A stretch of 64,000 nt of DNA from Obesumbacterium proteus. GTDB lineage: Bacteria; Pseudomonadota; Gammaproteobacteria; Enterobacterales; Enterobacteriaceae. A program made the translations under genes and the position numbers. The notes below the pieces were generated by a model. The model did no database searches, had not been told where the DNA came from, and worked only from the letters and a program-made list of their open reading frames with translations. How positions within the stretch are numbered: position 1 is the first letter of the stretch; the number at the start of each line of letters is the position of its first letter. Location of the stretch: the NCBI RefSeq assembly GCF_001586165.1, contig NZ_CP014608.1:558001-622000 (forward strand), written 5' to 3'. Of this stretch, positions 52,162 through 60,071 are shown one piece after another.

Positions 52162-52593
52162 TCAGGCGGGGAGAGGAGGCCATTCAATATCAGGCGCACT
52201 TGCTGTATCAATGCGACTGAGTAACACGCGGTAAGTTTTCCATGCTTTGAGCTGCGCGAGTTCCTCATCTGTTGCAATATCCAAATCAACCGCATCTTGT
52301 AACGGTGCAATTGCCGCCGTAGCAACATCCAATAGGCGAGTTTTTTCATTATCCGCCATCGTAATAGCCTCTTCAGGCGATATTGGCTGCACGGCCATAT
52401 CGAGCCAGCATGGCAAACCATCATTACCAACACCGCGATATTTACCCTCTGGCGTAAGTTCAGCCGCATAGGTGATATATAAATCATCATTAACAAGGAC
52501 AATATCATCAGGCAACGTTCCGGATTTTTTGTAACTCTCAATGGCATCAACCGGATAAAATGCATTCTCTTTTGCGCTGAAATAATAATTCAT
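52162..52593 (-). CDS. G: Tail fibre assembly protein (gpG/Tfa type)
   Basis: Chaperone for the tail fibre. It has 143 residues starting at ATG 52593, which overlaps the fibre stop (TAATG). The N-terminus MNYYFSAKENAFYPVDAIESY and the C-terminal LKAWKTYRVLLSRIDTASAPDIEWPPLP are typical of the Tfa family. A GGAGG-type ribosome-binding site lies within the fibre gene. In P2 this place is gene G. Confidence 0.92.
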   Translation of the reverse strand: MNYYFSAKENAFYPVDAIESYKKSGTLPDDIVLVNDDLYITYAAELTPEGKYRGVGNDGLPCWLDMAVQPISPEEAITMADNEKTRLLDVATAAIAPLQDAVDLDIATDEELAQLKAWKTYRVLLSRIDTASAPDIEWPPLPA

Positions 52594-54542
52594 TAGTATC
52601 CTACCGCCTCCCAAAATGCAGGGTATACCTCTGTACCACCATGATAAAGCCGTACCCCCGATAAACCCGGCTCACCGACGTATGAAGCCTCATTACTTCC
52701 CACCGTGGTTGCACCGCCGCGAATTAGCGTCACTGTGACGCCGGTGCATGCATTCGGGAATGCAATTGGAAATCTTAACGGATAGCCGTTTCCCGCACCA
52801 AAGGCGGTGGTTCTTCCCCATTGTCGGATACGGCCTGTATTATTGTCTTTCTCGTAGCCATTCGCCGATTTAGATATCGTCGCAATCTTTGAATACTTTG
52901 CATCAAAATTGGCATAGTCAGACGGCGTTATCTTGCCATTCACGTTTAGTGGTTTGTTAACGCTAGCCTCATTACTTAAGTCGAGCTTTGTCCCATTTTT
53001 ATAGTTATGAAACGAAACAGTACTATCACCATCACCGGCATTACCCACAAACCATCGCGCCGCGCCGCTTTTATCTCGCGCTTGAAAATATAATGCTTTG
53101 TCATCATCACCGATAATGGCTAAAGCGCGCCCAGCGCTATTGATAGCCAATGCGCCATTAAGCGCACCACCATTAACACTTAGCGCTTCAACATCGCTCG
53201 CCGTTGGCTTATGCACCGTTGAATACACATCACCGAGAATAAACGTTTGGCCGGTCGCAAATTCAACATGTAAGCGCCCGTCACTGGTTACAAACAGATT
53301 GGCCGATACGGGTGTGATGCCGCTTGTGTCATACGGCAAATGAATACCTGCGCCGTACCCGCCAAAGTGATCACCATTCGTGCCGCCACCTTGGCGAAAA
53401 AATTGGGCAGCCAAATTTCTTGCCAAAATATCGCCATTAGATAGTGCTGCTGGGGCTTGTGATAATAGCCCGCCAGCCTCAACGAGAAGCACCGCGCCGC
53501 TAGTGGTATCGGATGGGGATGTTTGCTTTACTAAATCAAGGCTTGCCCTCGCTTTAGCCTTATCAGGTATGTCAGACAGGTTTTTATTTTTCTCTAGACG
53601 AGTATTGGCATTATCGTTGGCTTTCCCAGCATTGGTATTGGCGTCCTTGGCATGTTCATCAGCCTCGAGAGCCTTATCATAGGCAATCTTTACAGCTTTT
53701 GGTGTCGCCGCCAAAGTCTCGCTACTGTTATTAACTGCGCTGTTTAATTGAACAATCCCTTTTTGAACCGTGCTCGCATCCTGCGCGGTATATTTACCGT
53801 TCGCCAAGTCATACGCAGTTTTAACGGCTTTCGGCGTAGCGGCTAACGTTTCACTGGTGCTATTGATTGCACTGCTAAGCTGAACAATGCCTTTTTGTGC
53901 CGTGGTCGCATCCTGCGCGGTATATTTACCGTTCGCCAAATCATAGGCTGCTTTAACGGCTTTCGGCGTCGCGGCCATTGCCTCGCTGGTGCTGTTGGTG
54001 GCGCTGCTAAGCTGGGTAAAACCTTTCTCTTTGAGCGTGGCGTCAGGATGGCGGCGCGATTGCTCATGCTCCTGCAATTTCTCATCGACGTATTCCTGTG
54101 TAGCAAGCACAGTCGAGCTATCAATCAGCAAATTCACCGTGTCCATATCACTGACAATCACCACCATGCGCAAGGTCTGCGTACGCCCTGAGCCCTCGGA
54201 TAACAGTGGTTTGTAACTCTCGGCCATGTTGCTGACCGCAATCAGGTCGCCGACCTCGTCAAAGAGCCCCAGCTCACGCATCCAAAAGCCGCCAATCTCC
54301 GGCGGGATAACCAGCTCGGCCACTAAATAGTTTTTGTGCTTCGGGTCGACGATCACTTTATTGAGCGCGGCGCGGTGCTTCTCGGCAATCAGCTTGGTTT
54401 GTGTCGGGTCTGGCGTGGGCAGCGTGCCGCCACCGTCACCGACGGCCATTTGGGTGAGGTTGATTTTTGTCCCGCCAGCGGTCGCGGCGGCAATCTTGGC
54501 CGCGCCGATTTTGGTCAGTACCGCCTTATATTTTTGTGCCAT
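52593..54542 (-). CDS. H: Tail fibre protein (gpH type)
   Basis: Receptor-binding tail fibre of 649 residues. The N-terminal 160 residues form the conserved baseplate-attachment domain (MAQKYKAVLTKIGAAKIAAA, PEIGGFWMRELGLFDE). Then come three tandem 44-residue repeats starting at residues 173, 217 and 261 (KGFTQLSSA, KGIVQLSSA, KGIVQLNSA). A Gly-rich shaft and a C-terminal tip with RIRQWGRTTAFGAGNGYPL and the ending VYPAFWEAVGY follow, a gp53-like fibre tip. The tip differs from P2, implying another receptor. Confidence 0.9.
   Translation of the reverse strand: MAQKYKAVLTKIGAAKIAAATAGGTKINLTQMAVGDGGGTLPTPDPTQTKLIAEKHRAALNKVIVDPKHKNYLVAELVIPPEIGGFWMRELGLFDEVGDLIAVSNMAESYKPLLSEGSGRTQTLRMVVIVSDMDTVNLLIDSSTVLATQEYVDEKLQEHEQSRRHPDATLKEKGFTQLSSATNSTSEAMAATPKAVKAAYDLANGKYTAQDATTAQKGIVQLSSAINSTSETLAATPKAVKTAYDLANGKYTAQDASTVQKGIVQLNSAVNNSSETLAATPKAVKIAYDKALEADEHAKDANTNAGKANDNANTRLEKNKNLSDIPDKAKARASLDLVKQTSPSDTTSGAVLLVEAGGLLSQAPAALSNGDILARNLAAQFFRQGGGTNGDHFGGYGAGIHLPYDTSGITPVSANLFVTSDGRLHVEFATGQTFILGDVYSTVHKPTASDVEALSVNGGALNGALAINSAGRALAIIGDDDKALYFQARDKSGAARWFVGNAGDGDSTVSFHNYKNGTKLDLSNEASVNKPLNVNGKITPSDYANFDAKYSKIATISKSANGYEKDNNTGRIRQWGRTTAFGAGNGYPLRFPIAFPNACTGVTVTLIRGGATTVGSNEASYVGEPGLSGVRLYHGGTEVYPAFWEAVGY
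53660..54026 (-). repeat. Three tandem 132-bp repeats inside the tail fibre gene
   Basis: The DNA coding for residues 173 to about 295 consists of three copies with a 132-bp period; blocks such as the one encoding AATPKAVK-AYDLANGKYTAQDA are almost identical between copies one and two. The third copy loses similarity in its last quarter. Such arrays can expand or contract by recombination. Confidence 0.85.
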
Positions 54543-54546
54543 CGGG

Positions 54547-55086
54547 TTAGCTTTCTAGGTCAGGGTAAACGGTAATAATGTCGCCATCGTAGAGGGCGAC
54601 TCCGGTGTAGGAATAACCGGCGATATCTTGAATAATGTTGAGTCCGATGAGGTGGCGGCTGGCGGGTTTAGCGTCCGCGATAAGTCGCTCCATCTCGTGA
54701 TACATTTCCTCGGTGATACCGCTTTCCAGTACGCCAATATCGAGCCGAAAGGTGCCGGGCGGGTCATTGGTCTCCCACCACTCATTGACGTTAATCACGT
54801 AGCCCAACGGTTCAACCACGCGGCGCACGGCGCTAATGGTGCCTTTGCGGCTGTGGATGTAATACGCCGCCGCAATCACATCGCGCTTGGTTTCTTCCGG
54901 CCACGTCGCATCCCAGCGGTCAACCGAGAACGCCCACGCCAGATACGGCAACAGGTTGACCGGGCAGGTTTTCGGGTTCCAGAGCTGGCGCAGCGGTATC
55001 GGGGTTCGCTCTATCTCAGCACAGGCAATCGCGGCGGCCACCTCCAGCGGCGAGGAGCCAACCGGTAACAGACGGTTATCACTCAT
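54547..55086 (-). CDS. I: Tail protein I (baseplate)
   Basis: P2 gpI-like, 179 residues. It bears LPVGSSPLEVAAAIACAEIERTPIPLR and AVRRVVEPLGYVINVNEWWE. ATG 55086 overlaps the J stop by 8 nt and matches P2; the open frame extends much further upstream inside J but not as a real gene. Confidence 0.94.
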   Translation of the reverse strand: MSDNRLLPVGSSPLEVAAAIACAEIERTPIPLRQLWNPKTCPVNLLPYLAWAFSVDRWDATWPEETKRDVIAAAYYIHSRKGTISAVRRVVEPLGYVINVNEWWETNDPPGTFRLDIGVLESGITEEMYHEMERLIADAKPASRHLIGLNIIQDIAGYSYTGVALYDGDIITVYPDLES

Positions 55087-55987
55087 CCGCGCCCCCAATG
55101 GTGATCGCATAATCAGAGCAATAGGACGCCTGAGTCTCATCGAGCACGATATCGGCGACCGGCTGCGCGAGCTCAACACGCTGCACACCTTCCACATGGA
55201 GCGCGGCATAGATGGCAGATTTACGGATATCACGCCCGAGGCGGTGCTGAGCGGTGATGTAGGTTTTCAGTTTGGCCTCAGCGGCTTCGCGTACCGGCTC
55301 CACTTCCGGCCCCGGATAGAGATAGAGCTCGGCCACAATCTGATACGGCACAATCTCGGCACTTTGCACCGTCACGCGGTCAGCAACGGGGCGCACGTCT
55401 TCGGCGTTAAGCGCGAGATTGACTATCTGGATCAACTCCTCGCTCGCCGCGCCGTTCCCCTCACGCGAAAGCACCGAAACCGTCACACACGCCGGTGTTG
55501 GACTAATGACCGACACGTCAGCGACTCGACCGTCAGCACTGCGGCCATGGAATTGATACGCGCCCACTGAACCGGCCACGCTTAAGCCCTCAAAGGCTTG
55601 CTGAATACGCACCCGAAAATCGTTGTCGGACTCCAGCACGGCGGCCAGAGGGGGAATGGCGGTGGTATCGGCGGGCGTAATAACCAGACGCTCAACGTTA
55701 TAGTTTGCGCCGAGGTTATCCAGATCGCCGCCGGTGGCATAAGCCAGCATGTTCGCGCGGGCAGCTTCATTCACCCGCTGACGCCACATCACCTCGCGAT
55801 AAGCGCTTTCTTCGAGCAACTTTGTCAAGGGTTCGGATTCAAGCTGCAAGGTACGCGCCACCGCCTCGCGCTGGCTTTCATCACACAGCGACAACAGCGT
55901 CGCTTTGCGCTCGGCTAAAATACTTTCGTAGTCCAGCACCTCGACCACATCGGGCGCGGGGAGCTGGCTTAGGTCAATGGTTGCCAT
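55079..55987 (-). CDS. J: Baseplate assembly protein J
   Basis: Baseplate wedge protein, 302 residues, P2 length. It has MATIDLSQLPAPDVVEVLDYESILAERKATL at the N-terminus and the core GGDLDNLGANYNVERL and YQFHGRSADGRVADVSV. It starts 3 bp after W and overlaps I. Confidence 0.96.
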   Translation of the reverse strand: MATIDLSQLPAPDVVEVLDYESILAERKATLLSLCDESQREAVARTLQLESEPLTKLLEESAYREVMWRQRVNEAARANMLAYATGGDLDNLGANYNVERLVITPADTTAIPPLAAVLESDNDFRVRIQQAFEGLSVAGSVGAYQFHGRSADGRVADVSVISPTPACVTVSVLSREGNGAASEELIQIVNLALNAEDVRPVADRVTVQSAEIVPYQIVAELYLYPGPEVEPVREAAEAKLKTYITAQHRLGRDIRKSAIYAALHVEGVQRVELAQPVADIVLDETQASYCSDYAITIGGADE

Positions 55988-55990
55988 GGA

Positions 55991-56338
55991 TTAACTCACA
56001 GGTACGTTAAGAGAGAAGGTGCCGCCGGTGTCGGTCAGTTGTCCGGTGATATCGACAAACATTTCGCCGTTAAACCGGTTATCGAACGTAATGGCCGTGA
56101 GCCTGACGCGGGGCTCCCATTTCAAAATCGCCATGTAACAGGCGGCCATAATTTGTAGGTTGAGCGCGGCGTTTTGCGGCTGGTCAATCAGCGCTGACAG
56201 GAGCGAACCATACTCACGGCGCATCACCCGCGTGCCGACCGGCGTGATAAGAATATCGCGCACGCTTTGGCGAATATGCGCGAGGTCATCGAGCTGCTGG
56301 CCGTCCTCTCGGCTCATGCCGGAATAGCGCGCCGTCAT
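55991..56338 (-). CDS. W: Baseplate protein W (gp25-like)
   Basis: 115-residue baseplate wedge protein of the T4 gp25/lysozyme-like fold family. It has HIRQSVRDILITPVGTRVMRREYGS and TFDNRFNGEMFVDI. ATG 56338 overlaps the V stop (ATGA), which supports this start over the upstream one at 56356. Confidence 0.95.
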   Translation of the reverse strand: MTARYSGMSREDGQQLDDLAHIRQSVRDILITPVGTRVMRREYGSLLSALIDQPQNAALNLQIMAACYMAILKWEPRVRLTAITFDNRFNGEMFVDITGQLTDTGGTFSLNVPVS

Positions 56339-56973
56339 TTCGTGCTCTCCGTCCAAGAGTTACCGCGCTCAACCCCACCGTGACCATGGTCGTCAACCTG
56401 CACGCCGTTCGAGGTGAATTTGCCGGTGTGTTCGATGGTGCCGCTCATGGTGCCGCCTTTTTGCACCTCGATAGAGCCGGTGGTCAGCTTGTTGGTGCAA
56501 ACCACTTCGGGGGTATCGAGGGTAATTTTTTCGCTGGCGGTCACGGTGACGGACGGGCAAGTCACCACCACCGACGCCGAGGCGGTCACATCCGCGCTTT
56601 TAATGCCGCTCACGGTGAGCTTGCCGGTATCCGGCTCGTACTCGATGACCGCACCGTCTGGATACTCGACGCGCCAACCATCGGCAGACGCCGACGGGGC
56701 GGGAAAGTCATCGCAGTAAATGCCGGTCAGGACAAAGGCGGTATCGAGCTCGCCGCCAACAGCCAGCAATAACACCTGCTCCCCCACCGACGGAGCCCAC
56801 CAGTCACGCGAACGGCCAGCGCGACGCGCCAGCCAGTTAATCCAACCGGTTTGTATTTCGCCGGTTTGGACGCGGCACAGGGCTCCATCGGTATCGACTT
56901 CGGACACGACGCCGGTGCGGATAAGATTGCGCAGTAGGCGCGAGATTTCGGATAGTTGGGATTGTGTGCTCAT
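56335..56973 (-). CDS. V: Baseplate spike protein V
   Basis: Trimeric membrane-piercing tip of the tail. It has 212 residues as in P2. The N-terminal OB fold (about 10-85, with WLARRAGRSRDWWAPSVGEQVLLLA) leads into a beta-helix, and the end carries the metal-binding HGHG motif (VDDHGHGGVERGNSW) that holds iron in P2 gpV. I use ATG 56973 (MSTQSQLSEISRLL); the open frame begins 22 codons earlier without support. Confidence 0.95.
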   Translation of the reverse strand: MSTQSQLSEISRLLRNLIRTGVVSEVDTDGALCRVQTGEIQTGWINWLARRAGRSRDWWAPSVGEQVLLLAVGGELDTAFVLTGIYCDDFPAPSASADGWRVEYPDGAVIEYEPDTGKLTVSGIKSADVTASASVVVTCPSVTVTASEKITLDTPEVVCTNKLTTGSIEVQKGGTMSGTIEHTGKFTSNGVQVDDHGHGGVERGNSWTESTK

Positions 56974-57035
56974 ACAAGAAAGGATGCCGCCGAGGGGGTT
57001 CGGCGGCAATGTGAGCCCGTAGGATGGGGACTCAG

Positions 57036-57041
57036 ACAACA
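57036..57041 (-). promoter_or_regulatory. Candidate Ogr half-site before the V operon
   Basis: TGTTGT on the minus strand about 65 bp before the V start, overlapping the end of gene S. It is followed at the same distance by an ACG as at O. Confidence 0.45.
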
Positions 57042-57042
57042 G

Positions 57043-57492
57043 TCATTCGCTAAGGAATGCGGTGACAACCTCCTCAACGATGTGCTTATCCCCTGCACTA
57101 AATCCCAACAGCGGGCGCGCATCATATTTCACTTCACGGCTAAAGCGGTTCGGCTTGTCGCTTAAGCCCTCTTGATGTATCCGCACCATACGCTGAACAC
57201 GTCCGACAAACTCCACCACGGCGGCATCACTTGAGCCTTGCGCTTTCATAAAGCGATTGGTGCGCAACTTGGCGAACATCTGGCGCTTTACGCGGCCTCG
57301 CATGCCGCTGGCCGGTTGCGGTTTTCGACTGGCGTATAGGGTGCCGTCGGGCGCTTTCTGCTGCTTAATGTGCTGTTGCTGACTGGTGCGCAAGCGCTTA
57401 GCCACTTCGACCGCAATTTTACGGCGCTGCACCGGTGTCAGGTTGCCAATCAACCCCGCGAGCCTGTCCTCAAACTGTTTGAGCTCACTCAT
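57043..57492 (-). CDS. S: Tail completion protein S
   Basis: P2 gpS-like, 149 residues; virion morphogenesis family. MSELKQFEDRLAGLIGNLTP at the N-terminus and GRVQRMVRIHQEGLSDKPNRFS in the C-terminal half fit it. Overlaps R by 8 nt. Confidence 0.93.
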   Translation of the reverse strand: MSELKQFEDRLAGLIGNLTPVQRRKIAVEVAKRLRTSQQQHIKQQKAPDGTLYASRKPQPASGMRGRVKRQMFAKLRTNRFMKAQGSSDAAVVEFVGRVQRMVRIHQEGLSDKPNRFSREVKYDARPLLGFSAGDKHIVEEVVTAFLSE

Positions 57493-57952
57493 CCCACTGA
57501 CTCACTAGCTCGCCGTTGATATAGAGCTCCATAGGGCGCTCAACCGGCTGCGGGATAGGTGGCTCAACGAGGTGCTTCACGTGAAGCGCCCTATCTACCT
57601 GCTTGACGATAACGCGCTCGGTGAGGCGCAGGCTAAAACTGATATCGATACTGTCGTGATTATTCAGGTCAGCAAAGTAAGTGAAGCCGTTCCGCTTGCC
57701 CTCGTCGGTGGTCATGATATCCGGCTGGTTTTCGCGCAGCCATGCGTTAATCGGCACGATGAGCAAATCCAAATCGCCAGAATAATCGGTCACAATCACA
57801 TTGAGCGTGTACAGATTTTCATGCGATAGCGTCGCGGCCAGTGTGGTCGCAATCGTCCCGTTATCTACAAACAGGCGCAGCATATCGGGATTTTTACGCA
57901 GTACCGGCGCGGCTTTTTCAAGCGCTTCGCGTAGGCTTTTAGGCTTTATCAT
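57485..57952 (-). CDS. R: Tail completion protein R
   Basis: P2 gpR-like, 155 residues, begins MIKPKSLREALEKAAPVLRK and contains the family block LRENQPDIMTTDEGKRNGFTY. Needed for tail-to-head joining in P2. It overlaps lysC by 14 nt and S by 8 nt. Confidence 0.92.
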   Translation of the reverse strand: MIKPKSLREALEKAAPVLRKNPDMLRLFVDNGTIATTLAATLSHENLYTLNVIVTDYSGDLDLLIVPINAWLRENQPDIMTTDEGKRNGFTYFADLNNHDSIDISFSLRLTERVIVKQVDRALHVKHLVEPPIPQPVERPMELYINGELVSQWDE

Positions 57953-58205
57953 CGTGTGACTCCTGACAGTGTTTCACGGTTTCCACCTGTAGAGCACAGC
58001 TCACCAGTGCGCGCTCTAATTGGCGGTTATCTTCACTCAGATCGCCGTTAGTTTTCGGCAGGCTTCCCGGTATCGGGCAGCTCGTCACCTTCGGACAGCC
58101 AACGTAAATAAGCGTCGGGGGTGTCAAAGGCGGGACGGGTGTGCAGCCTTGCAATATCATCAGGCAAAGCAGACTGATACCAATCGCGCAGCGCTTTATT
58201 TTCAT
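57939..58205 (-). CDS. lysC: Rz1-like outer-membrane lipoprotein LysC
   Basis: Outer-membrane subunit of the spanin. It has 88 residues with a lipobox LMILQGC giving a lipidated Cys at residue 21 and a proline-rich start of the mature part (TPVPPLTPP). The first half lies inside lysB in another frame, the nested Rz/Rz1 arrangement of P2. Confidence 0.9.
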   Translation of the reverse strand: MKIKRCAIGISLLCLMILQGCTPVPPLTPPTLIYVGCPKVTSCPIPGSLPKTNGDLSEDNRQLERALVSCALQVETVKHCQESHDDKA

Positions 58206-58473
58206 TGAGTAGCCTCGTTATTTTCTGGTCTTTGCCGGTGGCGAGCTGCTGCGCGTGGCTAAGTTGCTGACGTAATACCACCTGAGCGCGTTCGCTACGT
58301 TCGGCGTTATCACGCACCACGCTGAGCTGATTGTTTAAGGTGGCGAGGTTATTTTTTTGCGTGGTGATGGTTTGCGTGGCGTCGCTGAGTGCCTGCCCTA
58401 GCTCGCGGTTTTCACGCTTTAACCACCACAGGCCAACCACGGCCACGACTAGCAAGATAATCAGCGTTTTCAT
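58048..58473 (-). CDS. lysB: Rz-like inner-membrane spanin LysB
   Basis: Inner-membrane spanin subunit; 141 residues as in P2 LysB. One N-terminal membrane helix (residues 3-17, LIILLVVAVVGLWWL) is followed by a periplasmic coiled coil (about 25-90) and a tail with PDAYLRWLSEGDELPD. ATG 58473 overlaps the K stop (4 nt), so K and lysB abut with no lysA between them. Confidence 0.92.
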   Translation of the reverse strand: MKTLIILLVVAVVGLWWLKRENRELGQALSDATQTITTQKNNLATLNNQLSVVRDNAERSERAQVVLRQQLSHAQQLATGKDQKITRLLNENKALRDWYQSALPDDIARLHTRPAFDTPDAYLRWLSEGDELPDTGKPAEN

Positions 58474-58970
58474 TGAGCAAGCTCGCCCCCAGCTGCGCGA
58501 TAGACCGCGACCAGTTTGTCGAGTCGGTGCTCTCGCTGGTTGTAACCGGCACCCGGCAGGGATGCCCAAATATTGCGGCACTTGCTAATCGCTTGCTCAA
58601 TATCACCGCGCTCGATATCCGCAAGGCTTCGCTGCTCGTCCATCAATTTTACCGCGAGGCGGTCTTGTGATGACGGGCTAAAGTCAGGCAGTGAAAGCAA
58701 TGCTTTATAGTGCGGCCAGTAGCGATAAAGCTGCTGATAACGCCCTGAGGCGGTCGAGCGCTCACCGCGTCGGTTGAAGGTTTTCGCGGGACGACCGTGC
58801 GCAAACGGGTGATCGCTGTAGTCGGTGAAAATCTCCGGCTTGCCATCAATACCCGTCACCACTACGTCATACCCCTGATTTCGAGTGAGTTGATGGTTCG
58901 CCGTTCCCTCAGAAAACGCCAGCATATCGAGAAACGCGGCGACGTTTGGATGGACTTTAATCACGGCCAT
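58470..58970 (-). CDS. K: Endolysin K
   Basis: Murein-degrading enzyme for lysis. It has 166 residues and resembles P2 gpK and lambda R, which is a lytic transglycosylase. The catalytic Glu is in LAFSEGT (residue 21), then FTDYSDHPFAHGR, SGRYQQLYRYWPHY, and CRNIWASLPGAGYNQ follow. No signal peptide is seen, so it depends on holin Y for export. Confidence 0.95.
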   Translation of the reverse strand: MAVIKVHPNVAAFLDMLAFSEGTANHQLTRNQGYDVVVTGIDGKPEIFTDYSDHPFAHGRPAKTFNRRGERSTASGRYQQLYRYWPHYKALLSLPDFSPSSQDRLAVKLMDEQRSLADIERGDIEQAISKCRNIWASLPGAGYNQREHRLDKLVAVYRAAGGELAQ

Positions 58971-59266
58971 TATTTATCCCCTTTGTCGGTTTTGTTTTCT
59001 TTGCTTAGGCGGCGCTGAATAAAGATTTCCACCACCTGATAACCGGCGATCCCCAGCATGGCCGCGATACCATAGATAGCCACCGGATTAATCTCGGGGA
59101 ACTGCACCAGTACAACGCCTGATACCATGGAAACAAAGCCGCCGAGCAACATACGGCCAATGAAAAGCCGAGGGGTGATAGGTTCCCCACCGGCGAGCAC
59201 CTTACCCACGACAATAAGCGCGCCGGTAAGGAACAGCGTCACTACGGTCTTATCGGATTCGATCAT
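58970..59266 (-). CDS. Y: Holin Y
   Basis: A 98-residue membrane protein with three hydrophobic segments (about 8-25, 38-56, 62-80) and a charged C-terminal tail (RRLSKENKTDKGDK), as expected for a class I holin like P2 gpY. It makes the hole that releases the endolysin. It sits directly before K (1-nt overlap). Confidence 0.92.
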   Translation of the reverse strand: MIESDKTVVTLFLTGALIVVGKVLAGGEPITPRLFIGRMLLGGFVSMVSGVVLVQFPEINPVAIYGIAAMLGIAGYQVVEIFIQRRLSKENKTDKGDK

Positions 59267-59269
59267 GAA

Positions 59270-59472
59270 TTAATCCCATAAATTGACAGTCTCCGACACG
59301 GTCGAGGACTCAACGACCGGCAACTCGACAGCGGTGCCATGCGGTAACACCGCGCCCAGCTCAGCCAGTCCCGGATTGACTGCGAGCACCGCCTCGACCA
59401 CGCCCTCGGTGCGCCCGTAACGGCGATAACACAGGGCGTCGAGGGTGTCCCCTGTGAGGCGATAACGCGCAT
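59270..59472 (-). pseudogene. X: Tail protein X with 1-nt frameshift
   Basis: P2 gpX is a 67-residue tail protein with a LysM-like fold. Here ATG 59472 begins M-R-V-I-A-S-Q-G, matching P2-type starts (M-K-x-F-A-L-Q-G), but the rest (DTLDALCYRRYGR, TEGVVEAVLAVNPGLAELGA, TVNLWD then stop) lies in another frame. The switch falls at a run of four G on the minus strand (59449-59452 on the plus strand is CCCC). One extra G would restore a 67-codon gene. The intact frame has no start codon of its own near the N-terminus. This is either a real frameshift or a sequencing/assembly error. Confidence 0.88.
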
Positions 59473-59978
59473 TAGATTTGCCCTATGATGGATTTAGGCC
59501 GACCTTCTAAGCGACTCACCGCCCAGCGTGCATCGCGCCACAGCGTGTCAGCGGTGCTCTCAACGGTGTCGGCTTTCCGGTCGCCTTTGGCGCTGGCGTC
59601 ATAGCCGCGATAACGTTCGTAGACGCTGGCACTGGCAAAGGCCGACACGGCGCGCAGGTAGTGAAAACATTTTTCACTTTCACCATCGATTTTCTCGGCG
59701 GGAACCTCCGCTAAACGGGAGTAGCCTGCGGCGATATTACGCTCACGAAAGAGATGTAACTCGGCGTTGGTTTCGGCAATCCCCATGCGGATCGCTTCAC
59801 GCAATCGCTCAGGCGTGACCACATACTCAAGGCGCATGAGCTCACGGATACGCACCGGGTCGATATCCGGCCAGAAATAGGTGTTTTTAATCACCGGCTC
59901 ACGCGGTTCAGGCGCAGGAATGACTATCCCTGATGCGTCGGTGTTCTCATCCGAGGCAGGAATGATGATTGTCGTCAT
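59472..59978 (-). CDS. L: Head completion protein L
   Basis: P2 gpL-like connector/head completion protein, 168 residues. The sequence FWPDIDPVRIRELMRLEYVVTPERLREAI and the C-terminal LWRDARWAVSRLEGRPKSI match the family. ATG 59978 follows AAGGA. Its stop overlaps the X start as TAATG. Confidence 0.93.
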   Translation of the reverse strand: MTTIIIPASDENTDASGIVIPAPEPREPVIKNTYFWPDIDPVRIRELMRLEYVVTPERLREAIRMGIAETNAELHLFRERNIAAGYSRLAEVPAEKIDGESEKCFHYLRAVSAFASASVYERYRGYDASAKGDRKADTVESTADTLWRDARWAVSRLEGRPKSIIGQI

Positions 59979-60071
59979 GACAAATCCTTGTAATGGGTGG
60001 GCGGTGGACGCAGAAGCCAATCAGAGCAAGTCTGTTTTCTCTGCGTGCCGCCCGGCGCGGGGCGCGTTCTG

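Noticed and set aside
53660..54026. Tandem repeats considered as a CRISPR array
   Set aside because: The period is 132 bp, the repeats are in frame and encode protein, and there are no spacers or cas genes.
54887..55570. 227-codon plus-strand frame opposite genes I and J
   Set aside because: Long only because the opposite strand is GC-rich; all late genes here are on the minus strand and intact.
59263..59472. 69-codon frame starting at ATG 59472 as a complete separate gene
   Set aside because: Only its first eight codons look like a tail protein; the rest is a shifted reading of gene X rich in Arg, Ser and Cys.
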